Source: Prevotella sp.
Lineage (GTDB): Bacteria > Bacteroidota > Bacteroidia > Bacteroidales > Bacteroidaceae
Direction of reading: 5' to 3'
DNA length: 57,882 bases
Assembly: GCA_022511045.1 (NCBI GenBank)
Contig: JAFLSF010000003.1
Span: forward strand, 1 to 57,882
The translations under genes were made by a program, and so were the position numbers. Shown here one piece after another: positions 27,667 through 35,404 of the stretch. Numbering within the stretch: the first letter of the stretch is position 1; each line of letters opens with the position of its first letter. Under the pieces are notes generated by a model. The model worked only from the letters and a program-made list of their open reading frames with translations, had not been told where the DNA came from and searched no databases.

Positions 27667-28449
27667 CTATTTGAGCGGCAGTACGAGCAACACACGGGTT
27701 CCCTTTGTGTGGGTGGGGTCTATTCGCATTTCACCGCCTAATTTGCTCGCCAGTCTGTGACAGATACTGAGGTCTACTTCTGCATCGTGGAATATATCTT
27801 CAGGTGCATCGAACCAAGAGTAGAGATGGCGTTTGCGGTGTTTGGGGATGCCTTGTCCTGTGTCGCTGACAAAAATAGTGAGTTTACCTGGGTTCTCACT
27901 GGTGTTACAACCTACAGTGATGTGACCTTTTCTGGTGAAGAAGCAGGCTAGCAATACAAGTTTGTTGACCATAAGTTCCACCGCATGACGATTACTCTGG
28001 ACAAGGAATTCGTCACCTAATGTCTGCATAAAGTGGATTTGCAACTCGTCATCCTTGTAGATGTTGTTTCGGTTAGCCTCTACACATCGGCGGCAAACAA
28101 CATCAGGACTAAACATCTCATCCCTCAGTTGCAGCCCTGGTGCATCGGCTTCAGTAAATATCATCACACCATCGAGAGAGGAGCGTATGATACCAGTATT
28201 GTATCGCAACTGCTCTATAATCGTTTGCCGTTTTTCCTCAATCTGGTTGGGGGCGTTCTCTTCCAGTACATCTGCTATCTTAAGAAAAACGTTTAGCGTT
28301 GAGCGCACGTCCGTATTCGAGTTTTTCAGATAAGACTTCAGCATGCCGTTGTCTTTCTTAGTTCGCATCAAATCGTTACGCATCTTGTTATGGTAATAAG
28401 CAAGTATGGCAAGCGCTAAGGCGAGGAATGTTATCAATACAATGGTCAT
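27667..28449 (-). CDS. Histidine-kinase-like ATPase lacking key residues
   Basis: This 260-residue protein has an N-terminal membrane helix (about 2-19), a coiled region, a dimerisation-like segment (about 38-100) and a HATPase_c domain (about 115-260). Where kinases have the phospho-accepting His (SHEIRTPLN), this protein reads NTDVRSTLN, with Thr46 at the His position. The N-box is also altered (NKLVLLACFFT, with Leu167 where the Mg-binding Asn is expected). The G1 box DTGQGIP and the closing GTRVLLVLP are kept. It may bind ATP but is unlikely to autophosphorylate on His. No response regulator is adjacent. It is monocistronic. Confidence 0.75.
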   Translation of the reverse strand: MTIVLITFLALALAILAYYHNKMRNDLMRTKKDNGMLKSYLKNSNTDVRSTLNVFLKIADVLEENAPNQIEEKRQTIIEQLRYNTGIIRSSLDGVMIFTEADAPGLQLRDEMFSPDVVCRRCVEANRNNIYKDDELQIHFMQTLGDEFLVQSNRHAVELMVNKLVLLACFFTRKGHITVGCNTSENPGKLTIFVSDTGQGIPKHRKRHLYSWFDAPEDIFHDAEVDLSICHRLASKLGGEMRIDPTHTKGTRVLLVLPLK

Positions 28450-28493
28450 TGATGTGGTTGATTCGTTGGTTGAAATTTTGTTTATCTGGCGTG

Positions 28494-28501
28494 CAAAAGT
28501 A
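28494..28501 (-). promoter_or_regulatory. -7 element of the histidine-kinase-like gene
   Basis: TACTTTTG on the minus strand, 44 nt before the ATG at 28449. It lies in the short gap after trmO. Confidence 0.45.
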
Positions 28502-28539
28502 CAAACATTATTTTTAATAACAAAAAAAATCGCACTTTT

Positions 28540-29223
28540 TTATTCCAAAACTCTATTTTTCTTGTCTAAACCCGTCACTTGCAACACGTCACCAATAACT
28601 CTGAAGTGCACATCCCAATCTGCAAAGGGCATACCATACTCGCGTTCCTCATCTTGATGGTAGTGCGGGCGAGGGTCAAGTGCTAATACCTGTCTAAGCA
28701 CTTGCAAGTCGGTAAAGTTCAGTTGGGAGACGACGGGCTCGGGAATATGCACTTCCAATTGCCGCCACTCGTGGGTATCTGTAATGCCTCCACGTGCCTC
28801 TGCATGGCTATCGACATAAGGAAGGTATGGTTTGATGTCGTAAACGGGCGTACCATCCATGAGGTCGGCTCCAAGCACGTCAATGGTACAGGAGTCGGCA
28901 TCGACTTTGACAATACGGACGGAGGATAGGCCGAGATTATTGGGACGAAAGGACGAGCGTGTGGCCCACACTCCGCGACGTTCGTTGCCCCCCAAAATGG
29001 GTGGTCGCACAGTAGGATGTTTCTCGGTTCCGACGTGCTCGGAGAATCCCCATATCAGCCATAGATAGTCGTAGTCCTCAAGTCCACGTAGGGCATCGGG
29101 GTGCTGATAGTTGGCTGTCAGCACGATGCGTCCCGCCAATTCTCCCACTAACCCGCTCTGGCGGGGCAAACCGAATTTCGACGTGAACGGGGAGTGAAAA
29201 ATGGCTATCGGTTCTATATTCAT
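28540..29223 (-). CDS. trmO: tRNA (N6-threonylcarbamoyladenosine-37) N6-methyltransferase
   Basis: This SAM-dependent enzyme methylates t6A37 in certain tRNAs. From the ATG at 29223 it has 227 residues. The N-terminal MNIEPIAIFHSPF, RPNNLGLSSVRI and DGTPVYDIKPYLPYVDS are hallmark motifs of the TrmO/YaeB beta-barrel family, and a C-terminal domain follows from about 160. A GTG 27 nt upstream would place the promoter inside the coding region, so it is rejected. The -7 element TACCTTTG (29228-29235) ends only 4 nt before the ATG, so the transcript may be leaderless. Confidence 0.93.
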   Translation of the reverse strand: MNIEPIAIFHSPFTSKFGLPRQSGLVGELAGRIVLTANYQHPDALRGLEDYDYLWLIWGFSEHVGTEKHPTVRPPILGGNERRGVWATRSSFRPNNLGLSSVRIVKVDADSCTIDVLGADLMDGTPVYDIKPYLPYVDSHAEARGGITDTHEWRQLEVHIPEPVVSQLNFTDLQVLRQVLALDPRPHYHQDEEREYGMPFADWDVHFRVIGDVLQVTGLDKKNRVLE

Positions 29224-29227
29224 GTTG

Positions 29228-29235
29228 CAAAGGTA
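29228..29235 (-). promoter_or_regulatory. -7 element of trmO, probably leaderless
   Basis: TACCTTTG on the minus strand ends 4 nt from the trmO ATG, about where transcription should begin. Confidence 0.5.
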
Positions 29236-29279
29236 CGAAAAAAATGACACTTAATAATAGGTAATTGATAATTATTTCG

Positions 29280-29287
29280 TAACTTTG
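29280..29287 (+). promoter_or_regulatory. -7 element of the AI-2E/deoxynucleoside kinase operon
   Basis: TAACTTTG, 18 nt before the ATG at 29306. No clear -33 box. The four genes to 32335 follow with gaps of 9, 12 and 18 nt. Confidence 0.5.
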
Positions 29288-29305
29288 CAGGCAAAAGCAT
29301 AACAG

Positions 29306-30412
29306 ATGGAGCACAAGAAGATAACTTTTGACACCTTTGTACGAGGCATCATGGTGATTGTTGCTGTAGTGGGGCTTGTCATGTTGTTAGGCAGGCTCAG
29401 CACCGTGCTGCTACCTTTTTTCGTAGCATGGTTATTGGCCTATTTGCTCTTTCCGCTGGTTAAGTTTTTTCAGTACCAGTGCCGCATGAAGTTTCGCATT
29501 TTGGGCATCCTTAGTGCCTTTGTGGTGATAGGCGGCGCAATAGCTGGATTATTCTTCTTGATGATTCCCCCAATGGTAGAGGAGTCGTTGCGTGTCAAAG
29601 ACTTGCTATTAGCTTATATTGCCCACGATAGCGTCATGAGCAATATTCCGAACATGATAGAGAAGTTTGTCCATGAGAACATCGATGCCGAGAGCGTAAA
29701 GGCCTTGATTACCCAAGAGGGATTCATCGACGGCATCAAGCAAGCCGTACCAAAGGTATGGAGCGTCATATCCCAGTCGTTCGACATCCTTTCGAGCGTC
29801 GTCACGCTGACTATGGTATTGCTCTACACACTTTTCATCCTGCTGGACTACGAACAATTCGTTGGAGGCTGGATTCTAATGGTGCCACAACGCTATCGGA
29901 AAACGGCCGTCACGATAGTGGGAGACATTGCGGAGGGTATGAACAAATATTTTCGCGGACAAGGCATGGTGGCTTTCTGCGTGGGCGTACTATTCAGCAT
30001 TGGCTTCTTGATAATCGACTTCCCTATGGCTATTGGCTTAGGTATGTTCATCGGCCTACTGAATATGGTGCCCTACCTCCAACTCATAGGCTTCATCCCC
30101 GCTATCTTGTTAGCTGTGGTCAAAGCCTCTGACACAGGGCAAGATTTCTGGCTCATCATGTTAGCCGTGCTAATAGTCTTTGCCGTCGTGCAAACCATTC
30201 AAGACACCATACTCACCCCGAAAATCATGGGCAAGGTGATGGGGCTTAACTCGGCCATCATCCTACTATCGCTCTCTATCTGGGGGTCTCTCTTAGGCAT
30301 TATGGGTATGGTCATCGCCCTTCCCCTCACTACGTTGCTCATAACATACTACCAGAAATACATCGTCAAAGACCAGACGGAAAATAAGGTCAATGACCAG
30401 CAAGAAAAATAA
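29306..30412 (+). CDS. AI-2E family transporter (PerM/YdiK-like)
   Basis: This is a multi-pass inner-membrane protein of 368 residues. Hydrophobic segments cluster at about 10-75 (three helices) and 150-345 (five or so helices), with a soluble loop between (about 85-145), the usual layout. The C-terminal IQDTILTPKIMGKVMGLNSA is the family signature. Members have been linked to export of small molecules or ions, including AI-2 and Na+/Li+-H+ exchange. The substrate here is unknown. It heads an operon with two deoxynucleoside kinases and a LuxR-type regulator. Confidence 0.9.
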   Translation: MEHKKITFDTFVRGIMVIVAVVGLVMLLGRLSTVLLPFFVAWLLAYLLFPLVKFFQYQCRMKFRILGILSAFVVIGGAIAGLFFLMIPPMVEESLRVKDLLLAYIAHDSVMSNIPNMIEKFVHENIDAESVKALITQEGFIDGIKQAVPKVWSVISQSFDILSSVVTLTMVLLYTLFILLDYEQFVGGWILMVPQRYRKTAVTIVGDIAEGMNKYFRGQGMVAFCVGVLFSIGFLIIDFPMAIGLGMFIGLLNMVPYLQLIGFIPAILLAVVKASDTGQDFWLIMLAVLIVFAVVQTIQDTILTPKIMGKVMGLNSAIILLSLSIWGSLLGIMGMVIALPLTTLLITYYQKYIVKDQTENKVNDQQEK

Positions 30413-30421
30413 GAATACACC

Positions 30422-31078
30422 ATGCACATAGCAGTAGCTGGAAACATAGGGAGCGGTAAAACTACACTGACCAGACTCTTGGCCAAGCACTACGGATGGG
30501 AGGCGCGCTTCGAAGCCGTAGACCACAATCCATATTTGGAAGACTATTATGGCGACATCTATCGATGGGCGTTTAACTTAGAGGTGTATTTCTTAAAAGA
30601 ACGCTTCCGTGATTTGTTGGATATTGGACAAGCCAGCCACACCGTCATTCAAGACCGTACCATCTACGAAGGCGTCTACGTATTCATGGAGAACAACAGG
30701 GCTATGGGACACCTTTCTGATCGTGACTACCAGACTTACATGGAGTTGTTCCAACAGATGATGAGTGTCGTCCAGCTGCCAGACCTTATGATATACCTCC
30801 GAGCCTCCGTCCCACATCTGGTAGGCAATATCCAGAAGCGAGGGCGCAACTACGAGCAAAGCATCCAATTAGAATATCTACAGAACTTGAACGAACGCTA
30901 CGACGACTTCATTTACAATAAGTATGCGGGGCGCGTGATGACGATAGAGAAGGACTCGCTGGACTACCAGAACAACTCTAAGGATTTAGCAAGCATCATC
31001 GACCGCATAGACAATAACATCTTCGGACTCTTTCCCGCCCCCTCTGGCAATCCGCAAACACACGGAGCAACACTTTAA
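30422..31078 (+). CDS. Deoxynucleoside kinase, first tandem copy
   Basis: This 218-residue cytoplasmic kinase phosphorylates deoxynucleosides for salvage. MHIAVAGNIGSGKTTLTRLL gives the P-loop (7-14). QDRTIYEG has the DR(T/S) substrate motif, and VPHLVGNIQKRGRNYE is the LID-like arginine-rich loop. It is closely similar along its whole length to the next gene, so the two arose by duplication. Paired kinases with deoxyadenosine/deoxyguanosine and deoxycytidine preference form heterodimers in Lactobacillus. A similar heterodimer is possible here. It starts 9 nt after the transporter gene. Confidence 0.9.
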   Translation: MHIAVAGNIGSGKTTLTRLLAKHYGWEARFEAVDHNPYLEDYYGDIYRWAFNLEVYFLKERFRDLLDIGQASHTVIQDRTIYEGVYVFMENNRAMGHLSDRDYQTYMELFQQMMSVVQLPDLMIYLRASVPHLVGNIQKRGRNYEQSIQLEYLQNLNERYDDFIYNKYAGRVMTIEKDSLDYQNNSKDLASIIDRIDNNIFGLFPAPSGNPQTHGATL

Positions 31079-31090
31079 AGATAAACCATT

Positions 31091-31711
31091 ATGCACATAG
31101 CTGTAGCTGGAAACATCGGAAGTGGCAAGACCACACTGACCAAACTTTTGGCCCATCGTTATGGATGGCAACCACGTTTTGAACCCGTTGATAACAACCC
31201 TTATTTGGCGGACTTCTACGCCGATATGCCCCGCTGGTCATTCAATTTGCAAGTATACTTCCTGAACAAACGATTCAAAGAGGTGGTAGAAATATCCAAG
31301 TCTAAAGAAACCATCATACAAGACCGCACCATTTTCGAGGATGCACGCATCTTTGCCCCCAACCTACACGGACAAGGCATGATGTCCGACCGCGATTTCC
31401 AGAACTATACAGACTTGTTTGACTTAATGATGTCGTTAGTTAATCTGCCCGACCTTATGATTTACATCCGCTCCAGCATCCCCACCTTAGTGGCACAAAT
31501 CCAAAAGCGTGGACGCGAATACGAACAGACCATGCGGCTGGACTATCTGGAGGGACTTTCCAAACGCTATGAGGAGTGGATTAGTGGCTATCAGGGCCAA
31601 CTCATCGTCATTGACGGCGACACGTGCAAGTTTGGTGAGAGTACGGAAGATTTCAAGAAAGTCACTGATATGATAGACGCCAAACTCTACGGATTATTCC
31701 CTATGGAGTAA
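31091..31711 (+). CDS. Deoxynucleoside kinase, second tandem copy
   Basis: This 206-residue paralogue has the same P-loop (GNIGSGKTT), DRTIFED and IPTLVAQIQKRGREYEQT motifs, but differs in the region between. The first copy has VYVFMENNRAMGHLSD where this one has ARIFAPNLHGQGMMSD, part of the substrate pocket lid. Different pockets suggest different base preferences. It follows the first copy by 12 nt and precedes a LuxR regulator by 18 nt. Confidence 0.9.
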   Translation: MHIAVAGNIGSGKTTLTKLLAHRYGWQPRFEPVDNNPYLADFYADMPRWSFNLQVYFLNKRFKEVVEISKSKETIIQDRTIFEDARIFAPNLHGQGMMSDRDFQNYTDLFDLMMSLVNLPDLMIYIRSSIPTLVAQIQKRGREYEQTMRLDYLEGLSKRYEEWISGYQGQLIVIDGDTCKFGESTEDFKKVTDMIDAKLYGLFPME

Positions 31712-31729
31712 GAGGCACCTGCATCAGAT

Positions 31730-32335
31730 ATGAAGAAGAGCACACCAAACGGGCCTAAGATTGCCATCACCGACAACAACACGCTCTCCCTATTGGGATT
31801 GAAACAACTGTTGCTTAACGTGATGCCCATATTGACGATTGACACCTACGGCTCGTTTGCAGAATTAGAGGCCAATGATACGGAGCAATATGTACACTAT
31901 TTCGTGGCAATGGATATTTTGCTCCGCAACAGGTCCTTCTTCATGGAGCGTCACCGCAAGACTATCGTACTAACGTTATCACTCGGCGACACCAACCAAC
32001 CAAGCGACTTTCACACCCTATGTACTAACCAACCCGAGAAGTCGCTCATACGCGCACTCCTAACACTGATGCGACACGGGCATAGCGGCGGGAAGCACTT
32101 GCCTACTATGCCCAAGGTACTACAACAAAAAATATTGACGGATAGGGAGATAGAGGTCATGTCGCTCATTGTCCAAGGCTATATCAATAAAGAGATAGCC
32201 GACCAACTAAACATTGGTCTGGCAACCGTTGTTACTCATCGTAAGAACATCATGGATAAGTTAGGCCTGAAAAGCGTATCAGCACTAACCATTTACGCTG
32301 TCATGCACGGCTATGTAGACATCAACAAGATTTAG
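31730..32335 (+). CDS. LuxR-type regulator with receiver-like N-terminus
   Basis: This 201-residue transcription factor has a C-terminal LuxR/NarL helix-turn-helix (about 137-195; LTDREIEVMSLIVQGYINKE). The N-terminal part (10-115) has receiver-like topology with IAITDNNTLSLLGLKQLL (usually DD) and a possible phospho-Asp62 in VAMDILLRN. The second N-terminal acidic residue and the conserved Lys are not visible, so it may not be a normal phospho-receiver. Its DNA-binding domain is strikingly like that of the hemerythrin regulator at 34261-35220 (both end ...LTIYA-(V/I)-(M/V)-(H/N)-G-(Y/L)-VDI). It is co-directional with the deoxynucleoside kinases. Confidence 0.85.
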   Translation: MKKSTPNGPKIAITDNNTLSLLGLKQLLLNVMPILTIDTYGSFAELEANDTEQYVHYFVAMDILLRNRSFFMERHRKTIVLTLSLGDTNQPSDFHTLCTNQPEKSLIRALLTLMRHGHSGGKHLPTMPKVLQQKILTDREIEVMSLIVQGYINKEIADQLNIGLATVVTHRKNIMDKLGLKSVSALTIYAVMHGYVDINKI

Positions 32336-32339
32336 AGCA

Positions 32340-32367
32340 GGAAAGCAAGTGGAAGTATTGCCTTTCC
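32340..32367. terminator. Possible bidirectional terminator
   Basis: GGAAAGCAA (32340-32348) pairs with TTGCCTTTCC (32358-32367) with one bulged C. The hairpin lies between the convergent LuxR operon and the PAP2 gene, with a pyrimidine-rich tail. Confidence 0.4.
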
Positions 32368-32383
32368 CTTACCCCCAAACGAC

Positions 32384-34165
32384 TTAAAAATTAACGGTGA
32401 ACGAGGCACCTGCCGTGAAATAGTGCATCCGCTTGGTTTTCTCAAGCGTAGCGCCTGCAAGAAGGGGAGCACTGGGGTGAATGATGGCCATAACCTCATA
32501 AGCCTCAGGCGTCAAACCTTTCTTCATATAGCCCATCGGGTCAAGTTTCATGGTATAGTGCTTTTTGCTCGTGTCATAGTCTAAAAATACCTTCCATGAG
32601 AAACTCGACTTATAACGATAGGTCAAGGAAATACCCGTACCTAACGAGGTGGAGTTCTTGGCACCCAATGTCAGCAAATCCCAATCATAACTATATTGCC
32701 TTCCAGTGCTAGTAGGATATTGGAAATCGAGATTCGTATAATAACCATTCTCCAGAGTCATCTTATATTTAATATCATTCACGTAACCATCGGCATGGGC
32801 ATCAATGTCCAACTCTTGCATGATGGAATGACCTACAAGGAACTTCGTGCCTATTGAGAAGCGATTACCCAAAAGAATATTGAAATAAATGCCAGCGCTG
32901 GGGGTAAACTCGGTTAAATGGTCGCTTTGAACCGAGCCGTACATATCCGTCACTAGGTTACCACCCTGACTGGCTTGGCGTTCAAAGTCGGGCATGTTTA
33001 AAACCGTGCTATAGAACTCTCCAAGTCCCATCCAAGCATCATCCTTGTCTTCGATAGACATTTCGGCAAACTGACCAAAAGAACGGGCAGACATGGCTCT
33101 TACGCGTAAACGTCCACCTATTCCTACATATTTATTAAAGAAATAGGCACCCTCTACATCCACTACAGTAGCCGAACGGAACTTAATATTCAAGTCGCCT
33201 TCACCTTCTCCAACAAAAACTAGTCCTGCCGCATCAAATGTTTCCTTATTCATCAAATCATCGCCCGTGAAATCAATATCTTTATTACCTATTCCCAAAC
33301 CCATTGATATGCTAAAGAACGACGGGTCATCCGAGAGACCTTCCAAGTCGTTGCGCAACAGGCCTTTCTCCTTGAAAAACACATCGCTCAAAGCATAGGC
33401 CAACTCTGTTGACATGATACCGATACCAGCACCCGACATCACATCGCTTACCCAATGTCGGTTGTTGAGCACACGCATTATACCCGTAGCCATTGCTACG
33501 CCATAACCCGCAACCGAGAACCAAGGTGAGCGCGTCAGACCATACTCCTTATGCAAAATAGTTGCACCAACAAACGAGGTAGCCGTATGGCCCGATGGCC
33601 ATGAATTAGCCGTAGAGCCGTCTGGGCGCATCTCCTTAGCTGTATATTTAATGCCATTAACAAATCCAGCCATGATACCATAAGACATAGCGGCACTAGC
33701 AAGCAAGCGTGGCCAGTCACTACGGCTCTCATAACCTGACAACTTCAAACCAACAGTCATCACTGGACCAAAGAATTGCGTATAATCATCAATACCAGTC
33801 TTAAAGTCTGTCAATAACTGGGTATTTTTCTTACCCTCCTTATTATTCACGCGGAACATGGCCTTCTCTCTCTTGATAGCCCAACCAGCAACGAAAAGAG
33901 GTATACCCGCAAATGTCAAGTCGTCCATCACTTTATAAGCCTTCACGTTGGGGTTGGTCTTACTTGTGAAGAAATCAAAGTCTACCTTAGGATCGGGTGT
34001 AGACTCCAACAAACCGTAAGCCAACGGTTCAGAGTTCACACATACTAACTCTGGCTTCATTTCGGGAACCTCCAACTTCAATGGTTCCATATTGGTCCAC
34101 TCATTAGCAGCATTGACGTAGATAGCAGCTATTGTTACGACGATGACAAGGAAAAAACGTTTCAT
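32384..34165 (-). CDS. PAP2 phosphatase with C-terminal outer-membrane barrel domain
   Basis: This 593-residue exported protein has a signal peptide (about 1-20). A PAP2 domain follows with all three motifs: Lys173 and Arg180-Pro181, PSGH (190-193), and Arg231-x5-His237-x3-Asp241. It would dephosphorylate a lipid-linked or soluble phosphate in the periplasm. From about residue 285 on, alternating aromatic-rich strands end in HYFTAGASFTVNF, with a terminal Phe as in outer-membrane barrels. The two parts together suggest an outer-membrane-tethered phosphatase, perhaps acting on lipid A or undecaprenyl phosphate. It lies between two related LuxR regulators. Confidence 0.85.
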   Translation of the reverse strand: MKRFFLVIVVTIAAIYVNAANEWTNMEPLKLEVPEMKPELVCVNSEPLAYGLLESTPDPKVDFDFFTSKTNPNVKAYKVMDDLTFAGIPLFVAGWAIKREKAMFRVNNKEGKKNTQLLTDFKTGIDDYTQFFGPVMTVGLKLSGYESRSDWPRLLASAAMSYGIMAGFVNGIKYTAKEMRPDGSTANSWPSGHTATSFVGATILHKEYGLTRSPWFSVAGYGVAMATGIMRVLNNRHWVSDVMSGAGIGIMSTELAYALSDVFFKEKGLLRNDLEGLSDDPSFFSISMGLGIGNKDIDFTGDDLMNKETFDAAGLVFVGEGEGDLNIKFRSATVVDVEGAYFFNKYVGIGGRLRVRAMSARSFGQFAEMSIEDKDDAWMGLGEFYSTVLNMPDFERQASQGGNLVTDMYGSVQSDHLTEFTPSAGIYFNILLGNRFSIGTKFLVGHSIMQELDIDAHADGYVNDIKYKMTLENGYYTNLDFQYPTSTGRQYSYDWDLLTLGAKNSTSLGTGISLTYRYKSSFSWKVFLDYDTSKKHYTMKLDPMGYMKKGLTPEAYEVMAIIHPSAPLLAGATLEKTKRMHYFTAGASFTVNF

Positions 34166-34205
34166 ATTGATAACCCTTTTTATATTTATTTCACTTAATC
34201 GGGCA

Positions 34206-34213
34206 CAAAGATA
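34206..34213 (-). promoter_or_regulatory. -7 element of the PAP2-barrel gene
   Basis: TATCTTTG on the minus strand, 40 nt before the ATG at 34165. Confidence 0.5.
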
Positions 34214-34260
34214 CTAAAAAAAACAAACATAAACGAGGAATCTTGTCTAAACATTAAAAA

Positions 34261-35220
34261 TCAGAGCTTCACACTCGAGATATCCACCAATCCATTTACT
34301 ATAGCGTATATTGTCAGACCTGCAGGCGAATGAATTTGGAGCTTGCGGGCAATATTTCGGCGATGTGTGATGACCGTATTCACAGAGATACACAGATGGT
34401 CGGCTATCTCTTTGTTTTGCATACCTTGCACCAGACTCACGATAACGTCGCGTTCGCGGTCTGAAAGGGTCTCGCCACTATCTTGACCACCCTTGAATAC
34501 CATCGTCGAAATTTTCTTGGCAACTCCACGTTGCGACAATTGCCGTTCCAGATGGCGAATAGCGGGAGTAAATATATGGTCTTCCACCTCGGCATGTTGG
34601 CGCAGCCACTCCTCGTTATTATAGATGTCATAGAGGGTAGCTGTCAGTTTGTTGTTCAAATGTGCATCGCCAGGCAGGTACTTAATAATCATCAACTTCA
34701 ACTCGCGAAGCTTTTTATCCGTTTGTTCGTGGTGTTTGGAGAACATCTCCACGTTATAGTCTGGTATAGGATGGCCGTCTATGAGAGATTGTACGTAGGG
34801 GAACAAAGTCTTTTCCTCGTACTTCATGTGTTGTTGTATCTCCTTTGCGTATTCATCGTAAAATTTCATGATAAGCCGCCCTAACTGGTCATTGTCGTCT
34901 ATACTTTCCTCCAATTCGCGACGAATGAAAGGTAGCTGAAAGTCCAGATAATAGCGGTGACTGGCTTTCAAATAGTGCAATAAAGTTGGCACGCTCAGCA
35001 GACCATCGTCGTCGGGATAGGTAAAGCCGTTAATGGTAAAGTTCACTACCGCTAAAAATGTATAGGTATCTACACCATTCATCTGACACGTCTCGGCCAC
35101 CGTTTTGTCGCCAAAACCTAAATTGATGCCAAATGAACCCAATGCCTGCAACACACTATAGTTGTCTTGGATAAGCATTATCATCTTGTCTTGCGGTTCG
35201 TAAACCTTCATGTTTTTCAT
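34261..35220 (-). CDS. Hemerythrin (RIC/YtfE-like) di-iron domain fused to LuxR DNA-binding domain
   Basis: This 319-residue protein appears to be a one-component sensor. Residues 20-60 resemble the ScdA_N domain of RIC proteins, but the usual Cys pair is replaced by LGF. Residues 80-225 form a hemerythrin-like bundle with the RIC ligand set: His88, His131-x3-Glu135, His163/His164 and His209-x3-Glu213. Residues 250-310 are a LuxR helix-turn-helix (LSDRERDVIVSLVQGMQNKE, then NTVITHRRNIARKL). RIC/YtfE repairs iron clusters after NO damage. Coupling to DNA binding suggests sensing of oxygen, NO or peroxide. The DNA-binding domain is a close paralogue of that at 31730. Confidence 0.88.
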   Translation of the reverse strand: MKNMKVYEPQDKMIMLIQDNYSVLQALGSFGINLGFGDKTVAETCQMNGVDTYTFLAVVNFTINGFTYPDDDGLLSVPTLLHYLKASHRYYLDFQLPFIRRELEESIDDNDQLGRLIMKFYDEYAKEIQQHMKYEEKTLFPYVQSLIDGHPIPDYNVEMFSKHHEQTDKKLRELKLMIIKYLPGDAHLNNKLTATLYDIYNNEEWLRQHAEVEDHIFTPAIRHLERQLSQRGVAKKISTMVFKGGQDSGETLSDRERDVIVSLVQGMQNKEIADHLCISVNTVITHRRNIARKLQIHSPAGLTIYAIVNGLVDISSVKL

Positions 35221-35254
35221 CTCATCTTTGCTATTTTACGTTATTTAGAGTATG

Positions 35255-35262
35255 CAAAAGTA
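35255..35262 (-). promoter_or_regulatory. -7 element of the hemerythrin-LuxR gene
   Basis: TACTTTTG on the minus strand, 34 nt before the ATG at 35220. Confidence 0.5.
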
Positions 35263-35335
35263 CACATTTTTGTCAAAACGCACAACGGTTTTCATCAAAA
35301 TCATCATTATTAGGTATGGTGTAAATCGCTTTTTG

Positions 35336-35366
35336 TTGGTTATCTCATAATTTATTTGTATCTTTG
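35336..35366 (+). promoter_or_regulatory. Promoter of the keto-acid cleavage/acid sugar kinase operon
   Basis: TTG (35336-35338), 20-nt spacer, TATCTTTG (35359-35366), 38 nt before the ATG at 35405. Confidence 0.5.
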
Positions 35367-35404
35367 CTGCCATAAACGAATATAACTAAAAAACATAAAG
35401 AACA

